A DNA stretch of 6,867 bases. It comes from Hyphomicrobiales bacterium. Its GTDB lineage: Bacteria > Pseudomonadota > Alphaproteobacteria > Parvibaculales > Parvibaculaceae. Each line of letters starts with the position of its first letter. Position 1 is the first letter of the stretch. The stretch lies in assembly GCA_015655095.1 (NCBI GenBank), contig JAATFR010000169.1, forward strand, positions 1 through 6,867. The letters are read 5' to 3'. The translations under genes were made by a program, and so were the position numbers. Shown piece after piece: positions 1 through 5,433 of the stretch. The notes below the pieces were generated by a model. That model was not told where the DNA came from. It was given only the letters and a program-made list of their open reading frames with translations, and did not search any database.

Positions 1-122
1 CATGCGATGGAGTGGTCGTTAGCGACACCCATCACCAGCCCGCGCCGTCCGGCAATCAAGGAGCCGGAAGGCTGAAGAGCGGGAGGGTCCTGGGGGCCAT
101 CATTATGTTCCGTGCCGTGCAT
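1..122 (-). CDS. fabI: FabI, NADH-dependent enoyl-[ACP] reductase (N-terminal fragment, runs off the left edge)
   Basis: The window holds only the first 40 codons. Residues 25-40 read GRRGLVMGVANDHSIA, the glycine-rich nucleotide-binding start of FabI, an atypical short-chain dehydrogenase that reduces trans-2-enoyl-ACP in the last step of each fatty-acid elongation cycle in the cytoplasm. The catalytic Tyr and Lys lie beyond the edge. The ATG at 122-120 is chosen because a GAGGA ribosome site (131-127) sits four bases upstream. About 24 residues precede the conserved core, which is longer than the short N-terminus of E. coli FabI; a TTG at codon 22 is a less likely alternative start. The gene lies 65 bases after fabB on the same strand and is probably co-transcribed with fabA and fabB. 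Family assignment is strong from the motif and the neighbours; only the start is uncertain. Confidence 0.88.
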   Translation of the reverse strand, partial: MHGTEHNDGPQDPPALQPSGSLIAGRRGLVMGVANDHSIA

Positions 123-187
123 ATAGTCCTCGATGCTTCGCGATCTTATGTTTTTAATACGCCGCTTGCTGCGGTCGCGTTTGCGTC

Positions 188-1405
188 TCAGGCGTCGTGA
201 CGCTTGAACAGCAGGCAGGCATTGGTGCCGCCAAAGCCAAAGCTGTTGGACAGGGCAACATTGACGCGAACATTATCAATCCGTTTACGCACGATATTGG
301 CATCGCCTACGGCGGGATCGAGCTCCTCGATATTGGCGCTTGCTGCGATGAAATCATGATTCATCATCAACAGGGTATAGATCGCCTCATGTACGCCCGC
401 CGCGCCCTGACTGTGGCCGGTCAGCGATTTTGTGGCGCTGATGGGCGGCATGTTTGAGCCGAAGACTTCGCGGATGGCGTTGATTTCGGGGAGGTCGCCT
501 ACGGGGGTCGAGGTGGCGTGCGGATTGATGTAGTCCACCTGCTCATGGTAGTTGCCGAGCGCGAGTTTCATACAGCGCACCGCACCTTCACCCGAAGGGG
601 CAACCATGTCCGCGCCGTCTGCACATGCGCCATAGCCGGTCAGTTCCGCATAAATCTTCGCGCCGCGGGCTTTGGCGTGCTCATATTCCTCCAGCACGAC
701 GATGCCGCCGCCGCCTGAGATAACGAAGCCGTCGCGGTTGAGGTCATAGGCCCGGCTGGCCGTCCCCGGCGTATCGTTGAATTTCGATGACATGGCACCC
801 ATGGCGTCGAACAGGACCGACAGCGTCCAGTCCAGTTCCTCGCCGCCGCCGGCGAACATGATGTCCTGCTTGCCCCACTGGATCATTTCGGCGGCATTGC
901 CGATACAGTTGGCGCTGGTTGAGCAGGCCGAACTGATCGAATAGTTGACGCCCTTTGTCTTGTACCATGTCGAGAGGTTGGCGGAGCAGGTGGAAGCCAT
1001 GGCCTTGGGCACGGCGAAGGGGCCGACCTTTTTGGGGCCCTTGTCGCGGGCAATGTCGGCAGCCTGCACGATGGCGCGGGTCGAGGAGCCGCCGGAGCCG
1101 ACAATGAGGCCGGTGCGCTCATTGCTCACTTCATGGGGTTCGAGGCCGGCATCGAGAATGGCCTGTTCCATGGAGATCGCGGCATAGGCCGCGCCATCGC
1201 CCATGAAGCGGCGCGCGCGCCGGTCGACGACCGCATCAATGTCGATCTTGAGGCTTCCGGCGACCTGACTGCGAAAGCCCATCTCGGCATAGGTTTCATC
1301 GCGCACAATGCCCGATCTGGACTCGCGCAGGCTGGCCAGAACTTCGGTCACATTGTTTCCAATGCTGGAAACAATGCCCATGCCGGTTACGACGACTCGC
1401 CTCAT
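188..1405 (-). CDS. fabB: FabB, beta-ketoacyl-[ACP] synthase I
   Basis: This 405-residue protein has the usual length for KAS I. It condenses malonyl-ACP with acyl-ACP in the cytoplasm and in the FabA/FabB pathway elongates cis-3-decenoyl-ACP, so it commits carbon to unsaturated fatty acids. The thiolase-fold Cys-His-His triad is visible: Cys161 in SSACSTSANCIG, His296 in NPHATST and His331 in LTGHSQGAAG, with Lys326 just before the last. The glycine-rich C-terminal motif NSFGFGGTNA is intact near residue 387. The ATG at 1405-1403 is supported by GGAG (1417-1414) eight bases upstream and by the family-typical opening MRRVVVTGMGIVSS. It follows fabA by 106 bases and precedes fabI on the same strand. 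FabF shares the fold, but the neighbouring fabA and the motif context favour FabB. Confidence 0.97.
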   Translation of the reverse strand: MRRVVVTGMGIVSSIGNNVTEVLASLRESRSGIVRDETYAEMGFRSQVAGSLKIDIDAVVDRRARRFMGDGAAYAAISMEQAILDAGLEPHEVSNERTGLIVGSGGSSTRAIVQAADIARDKGPKKVGPFAVPKAMASTCSANLSTWYKTKGVNYSISSACSTSANCIGNAAEMIQWGKQDIMFAGGGEELDWTLSVLFDAMGAMSSKFNDTPGTASRAYDLNRDGFVISGGGGIVVLEEYEHAKARGAKIYAELTGYGACADGADMVAPSGEGAVRCMKLALGNYHEQVDYINPHATSTPVGDLPEINAIREVFGSNMPPISATKSLTGHSQGAAGVHEAIYTLLMMNHDFIAASANIEELDPAVGDANIVRKRIDNVRVNVALSNSFGFGGTNACLLFKRHDA

Positions 1406-1498
1406 AGTATTTTCTCCATGCTGGCGGCAACCTGCCAGAACCCCCCCCGGGGCGCTTCACTCGGCCTCATGCAATATTCTTGCAAATTATTGTCTCTC

Positions 1499-1527
1499 GC
1501 CTGCCCGTCGCTCACGCAAGGGCAGGC
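1499..1527 (-). other. Inverted repeat at the 3' end of fabA
   Basis: GCCTGCCC (1499-1506) and GGGCAGGC (1520-1527) form a perfect 8-bp stem with a 13-base loop, and the loop contains the fabA stop codon. On the minus strand the bases that follow are GAGAGACAATAATTTGC, with no T-run, so this does not look like an intrinsic terminator. It may be a stability or processing hairpin between fabA and fabB. That role is inference; only the repeat is seen. Confidence 0.45.
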
Positions 1528-2042
1528 ACAGGCGCATCGGTGGTGAACAGGCCGACACGCAGGTCATTGGCCTGATAGATCGGCGCCCCGTCTGCCAGCA
1601 TAGTCCCGTCAGCGATGCCGAGCACGAGCTTGCGGTTGATCACGCGCTTGAGGTCGATCACATATTCAACCTTTTTTATGTTGGGCGTAACCATACCGGA
1701 GAATTTGACCTCGCCCACGCCGAGCGCCCGGCCGCGGCCCTTGGCGCCGAGACGTCCGAGGTAAAAGCCGACGAGCTGCCACATGGCGTCAAGCCCGAGG
1801 CAGCCCGGCATGACCGGGTCTCCCTCGAAATGGCAGCCGAAGAACCAGAGATCGGGGGTCACGTCGAGTTCCGCAACGATATGGCCCTTGCCGTGGGCGC
1901 CGCCTGTTTCACTGGCCTGTGTGATGCGGCTGAACATGAGCATGGGCGGCAGTGGCAATTGTGCATTGCCCGGGCCGAACATGCGGCCATGTCCGCATTC
2001 CAGCAAGTCCTCAAGAGTGTAGCTTGACTTTTGATCTGCCAT
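1512..2042 (-). CDS. fabA: FabA, bifunctional 3-hydroxydecanoyl-[ACP] dehydratase / trans-2,cis-3-decenoyl-ACP isomerase
   Basis: The 176-residue product matches the full length of FabA, which dehydrates 3-hydroxydecanoyl-ACP and isomerises trans-2- to cis-3-decenoyl-ACP, the entry to unsaturated fatty acids. The hot-dog fold active site is clear: His71 in FFGCHFEGDPVMPG and Asp85 in CLGLDAMWQLVGFYLG. The later stretch GRALGVGEVKFSG is also FabA-specific and separates it from FabZ. The reading frame is open to 2084, but the start at 2042 (MADQKSSYTLEDLL) is chosen because it aligns with the short N-terminus of known FabA proteins. The 14 extra residues of the longer form look unrelated to the family. 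The ribosome site is weak (AGGCAGAAGA just upstream). It is the first gene of the fabA-fabB-fabI set and diverges from irr. Confidence 0.97.
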   Translation of the reverse strand: MADQKSSYTLEDLLECGHGRMFGPGNAQLPLPPMLMFSRITQASETGGAHGKGHIVAELDVTPDLWFFGCHFEGDPVMPGCLGLDAMWQLVGFYLGRLGAKGRGRALGVGEVKFSGMVTPNIKKVEYVIDLKRVINRKLVLGIADGTMLADGAPIYQANDLRVGLFTTDAPVPALA

Positions 2043-2121
2043 TCTTCTGCCTGTAGGGGGAGCTTGAAGCCAGGTGCGCATCACTTTTTATTACGCTACC
2101 TAACATACATGGATGGAGGCG

Positions 2122-2171
2122 CAAACCCTTCGGGCTGTTTGACGCGGATAACTGTCCCAAACTGGGTGCAG
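2122..2171 (-). other. Two small hairpin-forming repeats in the putative fabA leader
   Basis: Two adjacent imperfect inverted repeats are seen. At 2122-2141 the arms CAAAC and GTTTG enclose CCTTCGGGCT, which contains a CCC-GAA-GGG core on the minus strand. At 2152-2171 the pairs CTG/CAG and CCCA/TGGG close on a three-base loop, with small bulges. If fabA transcription starts further right, both would be in its 5' leader. The stems are short and could be chance. Confidence 0.3.
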
Positions 2172-2172
2172 C

Positions 2173-2200
2173 TTGACAATGAGAGGGGACATAATATCTT
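2173..2200 (+). promoter_or_regulatory. Candidate sigma70-type promoter of irr
   Basis: A perfect TTGACA (2173-2178) is followed after 16 bases by TATCTT (2195-2200), which matches four of six consensus bases. Transcription would start near 2207, giving an irr leader of about 65 bases. The 19-bp inverted repeat at 2207-2225 would lie across the start site, where a bound repressor could block transcription. The motifs are seen; promoter activity is inferred. Confidence 0.5.
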
Positions 2201-2206
2201 CTTGCT

Positions 2207-2225
2207 GTTTGTAATCATTTCAAAC
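2207..2225. promoter_or_regulatory. 19-bp inverted repeat, candidate Irr/Fur-family operator
   Basis: The sequence GTTTGTAATCATTTCAAAC pairs at eight of nine positions around a central C, so each arm reads GTTTGnAAT. Size, odd symmetry and AT-richness resemble binding sites of Fur-family dimers, and its TTTnnAAnnnTTnnAAA layout resembles the iron-control elements bound by Irr in rhizobia. It sits 47 bases upstream of the irr start, just past the candidate -10. Autoregulation of irr, and possibly control of fabA, is inference. Another dimeric regulator could use it instead. Confidence 0.5.
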
Positions 2226-2272
2226 TAAGATACTCAAGAATTTTATGGTTAAAGATTTAAGGCTTACCGAAA

Positions 2273-2698
2273 ATGCATGAACGGCCTTTCAGCCAGACAC
2301 TCAACCGGCTCCGGGATGCGGGCCTGCGCCCGACCCGCCAGCGGCTGGCGCTGGGCCGTCTTCTTTTCGAAGGCGGCGACCGTCACGTCACGGCCGAGGC
2401 TCTGCATGATGAGGCGCAGAAGGCCGGTTGCGGCGTTTCGCTTGCCACCGTCTACAACACGCTCCACCAGTTCACGCAGGCCAATCTGCTGCGTGAGGTC
2501 GTGGTTGACAGCGCCCGGACCTATTTCGATACCAATATCGGCGATCATCACCACTTCTTCATCGAGGAGCATGGGACGCTGATGGACATCGCGGGCGATT
2601 GCCTGACAGTGGCCGGTGTGCCCGATGCGCCCATGGGCACGAATATCGACCGGGTCGATGTCATCGTGCGTCTGCGTTCCACCCCTCCCGACGAGTGA
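2273..2698 (+). CDS. irr: Irr, Fur-family iron/heme-responsive transcriptional regulator
   Basis: This 141-residue protein has the Fur-family layout. The N-terminal winged helix (about residues 8-75) contains LRPTRQRLALGRLLF and the recognition-helix signature SLATVYNTLHQF. The C-terminal dimerisation domain has YFDTNIGDHHHFFIEEHG and ends in IDRVDVIVRLR. The HHH run at 92-94 is the conserved histidine cluster linked to metal and heme binding in Irr, and it favours Irr over Fur, Zur, Mur or PerR. The Cys-Pro heme-regulatory motif known from Bradyrhizobium Irr is absent. In studied relatives Irr accumulates under iron limitation and represses heme synthesis and iron storage. The ATG has only a weak AAGG (2259-2262) ten bases upstream. 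It diverges from fabA and lies 54 bases before rubrerythrin. Confidence 0.93.
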   Translation: MHERPFSQTLNRLRDAGLRPTRQRLALGRLLFEGGDRHVTAEALHDEAQKAGCGVSLATVYNTLHQFTQANLLREVVVDSARTYFDTNIGDHHHFFIEEHGTLMDIAGDCLTVAGVPDAPMGTNIDRVDVIVRLRSTPPDE

Positions 2699-2703
2699 GA
2701 GCC

Positions 2704-2712
2704 TGCTATACT
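2704..2712 (+). promoter_or_regulatory. Candidate extended -10 element for the rubrerythrin gene
   Basis: TGCTATACT is an extended -10 (TGn followed by TATACT, five of six consensus bases) starting six bases after the irr stop codon. No good -35 is seen 17 bases upstream, where the sequence is CCTCCC. An extended -10 can work without one. Transcription would begin near 2719, inside the 18-bp inverted repeat. This would let the rubrerythrin gene be expressed apart from irr. Confidence 0.35.
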
Positions 2713-2716
2713 TCTG

Positions 2717-2734
2717 CCTGATTCATGAACCAGG
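2717..2734. promoter_or_regulatory. 18-bp inverted repeat upstream of rubrerythrin, candidate operator
   Basis: CCTGATTCATGAACCAGG is symmetric at eight of nine base pairs, with a perfect TTCATGAA core. It ends 18 bases before the rubrerythrin ATG and covers the likely transcription start set by the extended -10 at 2704-2712. That position fits a repressor operator, though a hairpin in the leader RNA is also possible. It does not resemble the repeat before irr, so a different regulator would be implied. Confidence 0.45.
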
Positions 2735-2752
2735 ACATGGCAGGAGCGGCAG

Positions 2753-3175
2753 ATGGCGGACCTTAAGGATTCCCGAACCAGAAAAAACCTCGAAGCCGCC
2801 TTTGCCCGCGAGAGCGAGACCAACAGGCGTTATCTCTATTTCGCCAAAAAGGCGGACATAGAGGGCTTCAACGATGTCGCTTCCGTGTTTCGCTCCACGG
2901 CTGAGGGCGAAACCGGCCATGCTCACGGCCTTCTGGATTATCTGGAAGATATAGCCGATCCGGTTACTGGCCTTCCCCTCGGTTCCACAGCGCAAAACAT
3001 TCTGGCGGCCATTGCCGGGGAGCGTCACGAAGCGACCAGCCTCTATCCCGGCATGGCGCAGGTCGCCCGTGAGGAAGGCTTTGAGGAAATCGCCCAGTGG
3101 TTCGAGACGCTGGCGAAGGCGGAAAAGAACCACGCGGCCCGCTTCGAGAAAGCTCTCGCCAGCCTCGGCAGCTAG
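2753..3175 (+). CDS. Rubrerythrin-family diiron protein (no rubredoxin domain)
   Basis: The 140-residue product is a ferritin-like four-helix bundle. Candidate diiron ligands occur in the order expected for rubrerythrin: Glu20 in FARESETNRRYLYF, Glu53 and His56 in AEGETGHAHG, Glu90 and Glu93 in AGERHEATSLYPGM, and Glu124 and His127 in AKAEKNHAARF. Rubrerythrins reduce hydrogen peroxide or handle iron under oxidative stress. The C-terminal rubredoxin domain of classical members, with its paired CxxC motifs, is missing, so electrons must come from a separate partner. There is no signal peptide, so it is cytoplasmic. AGGAG (2742-2746) lies six bases before the ATG and supports the start. It follows irr by 54 bases, which suggests a role in iron or peroxide handling. 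Its stop codon overlaps that of the convergent ligase gene. Confidence 0.92.
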   Translation: MADLKDSRTRKNLEAAFARESETNRRYLYFAKKADIEGFNDVASVFRSTAEGETGHAHGLLDYLEDIADPVTGLPLGSTAQNILAAIAGERHEATSLYPGMAQVAREEGFEEIAQWFETLAKAEKNHAARFEKALASLGS

Positions 3176-4545
3176 ACGTTCAGCAGCAGGTGCTCTCGCT
3201 CCCAGGCCGAGATGACCTGCTGGTAGGCGTCATGTTCGGTCGCCTTCACGTCGAGATAGATCTGTACGAAATCCGGCCCCAGCGTTTCCTTGAGGTCGGA
3301 GGACGCGCGCAGATTGTAGAGCGCGTCGAGAATGTGGCGCGGCAGGGCATAGCGCTTCGATTCATAGGCGTTGCCCTTCATCTCGTTGGTTGGAACAAGA
3401 CCATGCGTCATGCCCAGATAGCCGCAGGCGAGCGTCGAGGCCAGCGCAAGGTAGGGGTTGCAGTCCGCTCCCGGCACTCGGTTTTCGACGCGCCTGTCCA
3501 CGCGCTTCGATTCGGGAATGCGCAGACCCACCGTGCGGTTCTCATGGCCCCAGTGGGTGTTGATGGGGGCGGCGAGATCCTTGACGATGCGCCGGTAGGA
3601 ATTCACGTTCGGCGCGATCAGCGGCATGGCGGCGGGCAGATATTTCTGAAGGCCCGCGATGTAGGACAGAAACAGCTTGGAGTCCTTGCCGTTCTTCATG
3701 GCGAACAGGTTGTCGCCCGTCTCCATGCTCACGATGGACTGGTGGATATGCATCGCGCTGCCAGGCTCGCCCTCATAGGGCTTTGCCATGAAGGTGGCGT
3801 AGACGCCATGTTTCAGTGCTGCCTGGCGCATGGTGCGCTTGAAAATGAAAGCCTGGTCGGCGATGTCGAGCGGGTTGCCATGGTTGAAATTGATCTCGAC
3901 CTGGGCCGCGCCGGATTCATGGATCAGCGTGTCTATGTCGATGTCCATCGCCTCGCAATAATCGTACATGTCCTCGAAGATCGGATCGAACTCGTTCACC
4001 GCGTCGATGCCATAGGATTGCCGCGCGGTTTCCTTGCGCCCGCTGGTGCCGATCGGTGGTTCGAGCGGATAATCGGGATCGATGTTCTTGGCGGAGAAAT
4101 AGAATTCGATTTCCGGCGCCACCACCGGCTTCCAGCCCTGTGCGGTATAGAGATCGAGCACCTTTTTCAACACGTTGCGCGGCGCGATGGGCACGCGGCT
4201 GTGGTCGCGGTAGCTGGTGTCGCAGATGATCTGCGCGGTCGGCTCGCTGTACCAGGGCACCAGTCGCACGGTGTGGGGATCGGGATCGAGGATGATGTCG
4301 GGCTCGATGTCGGAGAGCACGGTTGAGTCGATGAAGTCGCCGGTTACGGTCTGCCCGAAGATCGATTCAGGCAGTTTGAGAGAGCGGTCCGTCATGCTGG
4401 AGATGAATTTGCGCGTGGGCAGGATCTTGCCCCGCGCGATGCCGGCCATATCCGACACCATACACTCGACTTCCGTGATCTTGCGATCCTTCAGCCATTT
4501 GATCAGATCTTCCGTGTTGTGAACCTTGCCGCTGCCCATTCCCAT
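3172..4545 (-). CDS. Glutamine synthetase-family ligase, PuuA-like (gamma-glutamylpolyamine synthetase candidate)
   Basis: This 457-residue protein has the full catalytic fold of the glutamine synthetase family, which joins glutamate to an amine using ATP. Metal and ATP site motifs are intact: Glu145 and Glu147 in APEIEFYF, Glu210 and Glu217 in HESGAAQVEINF, His266 in GSAMHIHQS, the PNVNSYRR segment at 312-319, HENRTVGLRIPES at 334-346, and RRVENRVPGADCNPY at 351-365. The adenylylated tyrosine region of housekeeping GlnA (NLYDLP-like) is not seen, so GlnE control is unlikely. The gene follows a PuuD-like hydrolase by 24 bases on the same strand, which points to gamma-glutamyl amine metabolism such as putrescine use rather than ammonia assimilation. 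The start is ATG 4545 or ATG 4539; GGTGA upstream fits either. Family certain, substrate inferred. Confidence 0.9.
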   Translation of the reverse strand: MGMGSGKVHNTEDLIKWLKDRKITEVECMVSDMAGIARGKILPTRKFISSMTDRSLKLPESIFGQTVTGDFIDSTVLSDIEPDIILDPDPHTVRLVPWYSEPTAQIICDTSYRDHSRVPIAPRNVLKKVLDLYTAQGWKPVVAPEIEFYFSAKNIDPDYPLEPPIGTSGRKETARQSYGIDAVNEFDPIFEDMYDYCEAMDIDIDTLIHESGAAQVEINFNHGNPLDIADQAFIFKRTMRQAALKHGVYATFMAKPYEGEPGSAMHIHQSIVSMETGDNLFAMKNGKDSKLFLSYIAGLQKYLPAAMPLIAPNVNSYRRIVKDLAAPINTHWGHENRTVGLRIPESKRVDRRVENRVPGADCNPYLALASTLACGYLGMTHGLVPTNEMKGNAYESKRYALPRHILDALYNLRASSDLKETLGPDFVQIYLDVKATEHDAYQQVISAWEREHLLLNV

Positions 4546-4569
4546 GGGTCACCACGCTTTCCGTTTGGA

Positions 4570-5361
4570 TCAATGTGTCAGTTTCGATGCCGCGTGAGCG
4601 CGCACGGCGTCGCCGAAGGCCTTGAGTAGAGCCATTGAAACAGGATTGTCGCGAAAGAGCCATTCCGGATGCCACTGCACTCCCACGGCAAAACCGCTGG
4701 CGCCCTTCACCCGCATCGCCTCCACCGTACCGTCGGGCGCGCGCCCCTCGACGATGATGCCGGGACCGGGCACGTTCACCCCCTGCCCATGGAGCGAATT
4801 GACCCTGATCTTCAGTGTGCCAACTGTCCGGGCGAACCAGCCGTCCGGCACGAAATCGACGTCATGGGCGGGACCATACTGCACCTCGAGCGGCGCTTCC
4901 TTGTCCTCGCGGTGATCGAAGCGAGGCGCGTAGCCGGGCTCTGAGGGCACTTCCAGCAAATGCTGGTGCAGCGTGCCGCCGAACACCACGTTCATTTCCT
5001 GAAAGCCCCGGCAAATGGTGAACACCGGCACGCCGCGGGCGACAGCCGCTTTCATCAGCGGAATCGTCAGCGCGTCGCGCTGGGCGTCCAGCATCACCCC
5101 TTCGCGGGGCGCGGGGCCGCCATAGAGCGAGGGGTTCACGTTTGAATGGGAACCGGTGAACAGGAAACCGTCGCAGAGCGCGAAGGCGTCTTCATGGGTA
5201 AGCCCGATGGGCGGCACCGGCAGCAGGATGGGGACGCAATCGGCCCCGCCATCGACCGCCGCGAGATATTTTTCGCCCACGGCATGAAACGGATGCGGCC
5301 CCAGCATCTTGATGTCACAGGGCACGCCGACGACAGGTCGCTTTTTCACAGGATGGTTCAT
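4570..5361 (-). CDS. Gamma-glutamyl-GABA hydrolase family protein (PuuD-like, peptidase C26)
   Basis: The 263-residue product is a class I glutamine amidotransferase-fold hydrolase. From the chosen start, the nucleophile is Cys117 in FTICRGFQEMNVVFGG, with His231 and Glu233 in VQWHPEW completing the triad. NSLHGQ at 188-193 and FTGSHSNVNPSLYGG at 68-82 match the PuuD group, which releases glutamate from gamma-glutamyl-GABA in the cytoplasm. E. coli PuuD is of similar size (about 254). The frame stays open to a TTG at 5400, but the ATG at 5361 lies just ahead of the conserved KKRPVVGVPCD, so it is preferred; a GTG at 5379 is also possible, and no ribosome site settles it. It leads a probable two-gene operon with the PuuA-like ligase 24 bases downstream. 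The exact substrate is inferred. Confidence 0.88.
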   Translation of the reverse strand: MNHPVKKRPVVGVPCDIKMLGPHPFHAVGEKYLAAVDGGADCVPILLPVPPIGLTHEDAFALCDGFLFTGSHSNVNPSLYGGPAPREGVMLDAQRDALTIPLMKAAVARGVPVFTICRGFQEMNVVFGGTLHQHLLEVPSEPGYAPRFDHREDKEAPLEVQYGPAHDVDFVPDGWFARTVGTLKIRVNSLHGQGVNVPGPGIIVEGRAPDGTVEAMRVKGASGFAVGVQWHPEWLFRDNPVSMALLKAFGDAVRAHAASKLTH

Positions 5362-5400
5362 GCCCTGAATAGGTACCACGTCCCCCCCGGAGGCGGTCAA

Positions 5401-5433
5401 GGGCGGGGCCGGGGGAAAGCGTGCGCCCCGCCC
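5401..5433 (-). other. GC-rich hairpin between the LptA-like and PuuD-like genes
   Basis: GGGCGGGGC (5401-5409) and GCCCCGCCC (5425-5433) form a perfect 9-bp stem around a 15-base loop, directly after the LptA-like stop codon. On the minus strand the stem is followed by TTGACCGCC, so the T-run of an intrinsic terminator is missing. It could pause RNA polymerase, protect the upstream 3' end, or assist a factor-dependent stop. Function is inferred; the repeat is seen. Confidence 0.5.

Larger units (their letters stand above)
2043..2272. promoter_or_regulatory. Divergent fabA/irr control region
   Basis: This 230-base gap is the longest non-coding stretch in the window, and its right half (about 2180-2272) is clearly more AT-rich than the genes around it. 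It holds a good sigma70-like promoter and a 19-bp inverted repeat on the irr side, and two small hairpin-forming repeats on the fabA side. No convincing fabA promoter was found; the best guess on the minus strand is TTGAAA overlapping the inverted repeat with GATATT 19 bases later, which is poor spacing. No small gene with a believable start was seen. Confidence 0.7.

Noticed and set aside
1308..2027. A 239-codon open frame on the plus strand across fabA and the start of fabB
   Set aside because: It is antisense to two well-supported genes, has no family motif and no convincing ribosome site.
2043..2084. Upstream extension of fabA by 14 codons to the ATG at 2084
   Set aside because: The extra residues (MMRTWLQAPPTGRR) are unlike FabA N-termini, while the start at 2042 gives the normal length and the conserved opening.
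2031..2228. A 65-codon open frame on the plus strand in the fabA/irr control region
   Set aside because: It has no recognisable motif, overlaps the fabA start and runs through the candidate promoter and operator of irr.
2249..2260. TTAA-N4-TTAA upstream of irr as a possible CtrA box
   Set aside because: The CtrA site needs a seven-base spacer (TTAA-N7-TTAA); here the spacing is four.
3097..4326. A 409-codon open frame on the plus strand opposite the PuuA-like ligase
   Set aside because: It lies almost wholly antisense to a gene with intact family motifs, also overlaps the end of rubrerythrin, and its translation shows no recognisable domain. Long antisense frames are common in GC-rich genes.
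5362..5400. TTG start for the PuuD-like gene at 5400
   Set aside because: It adds 13 low-complexity residues unrelated to the family and begins directly at the edge of the GC hairpin. The ATG at 5361 is closer to the conserved core, though the choice is not certain.
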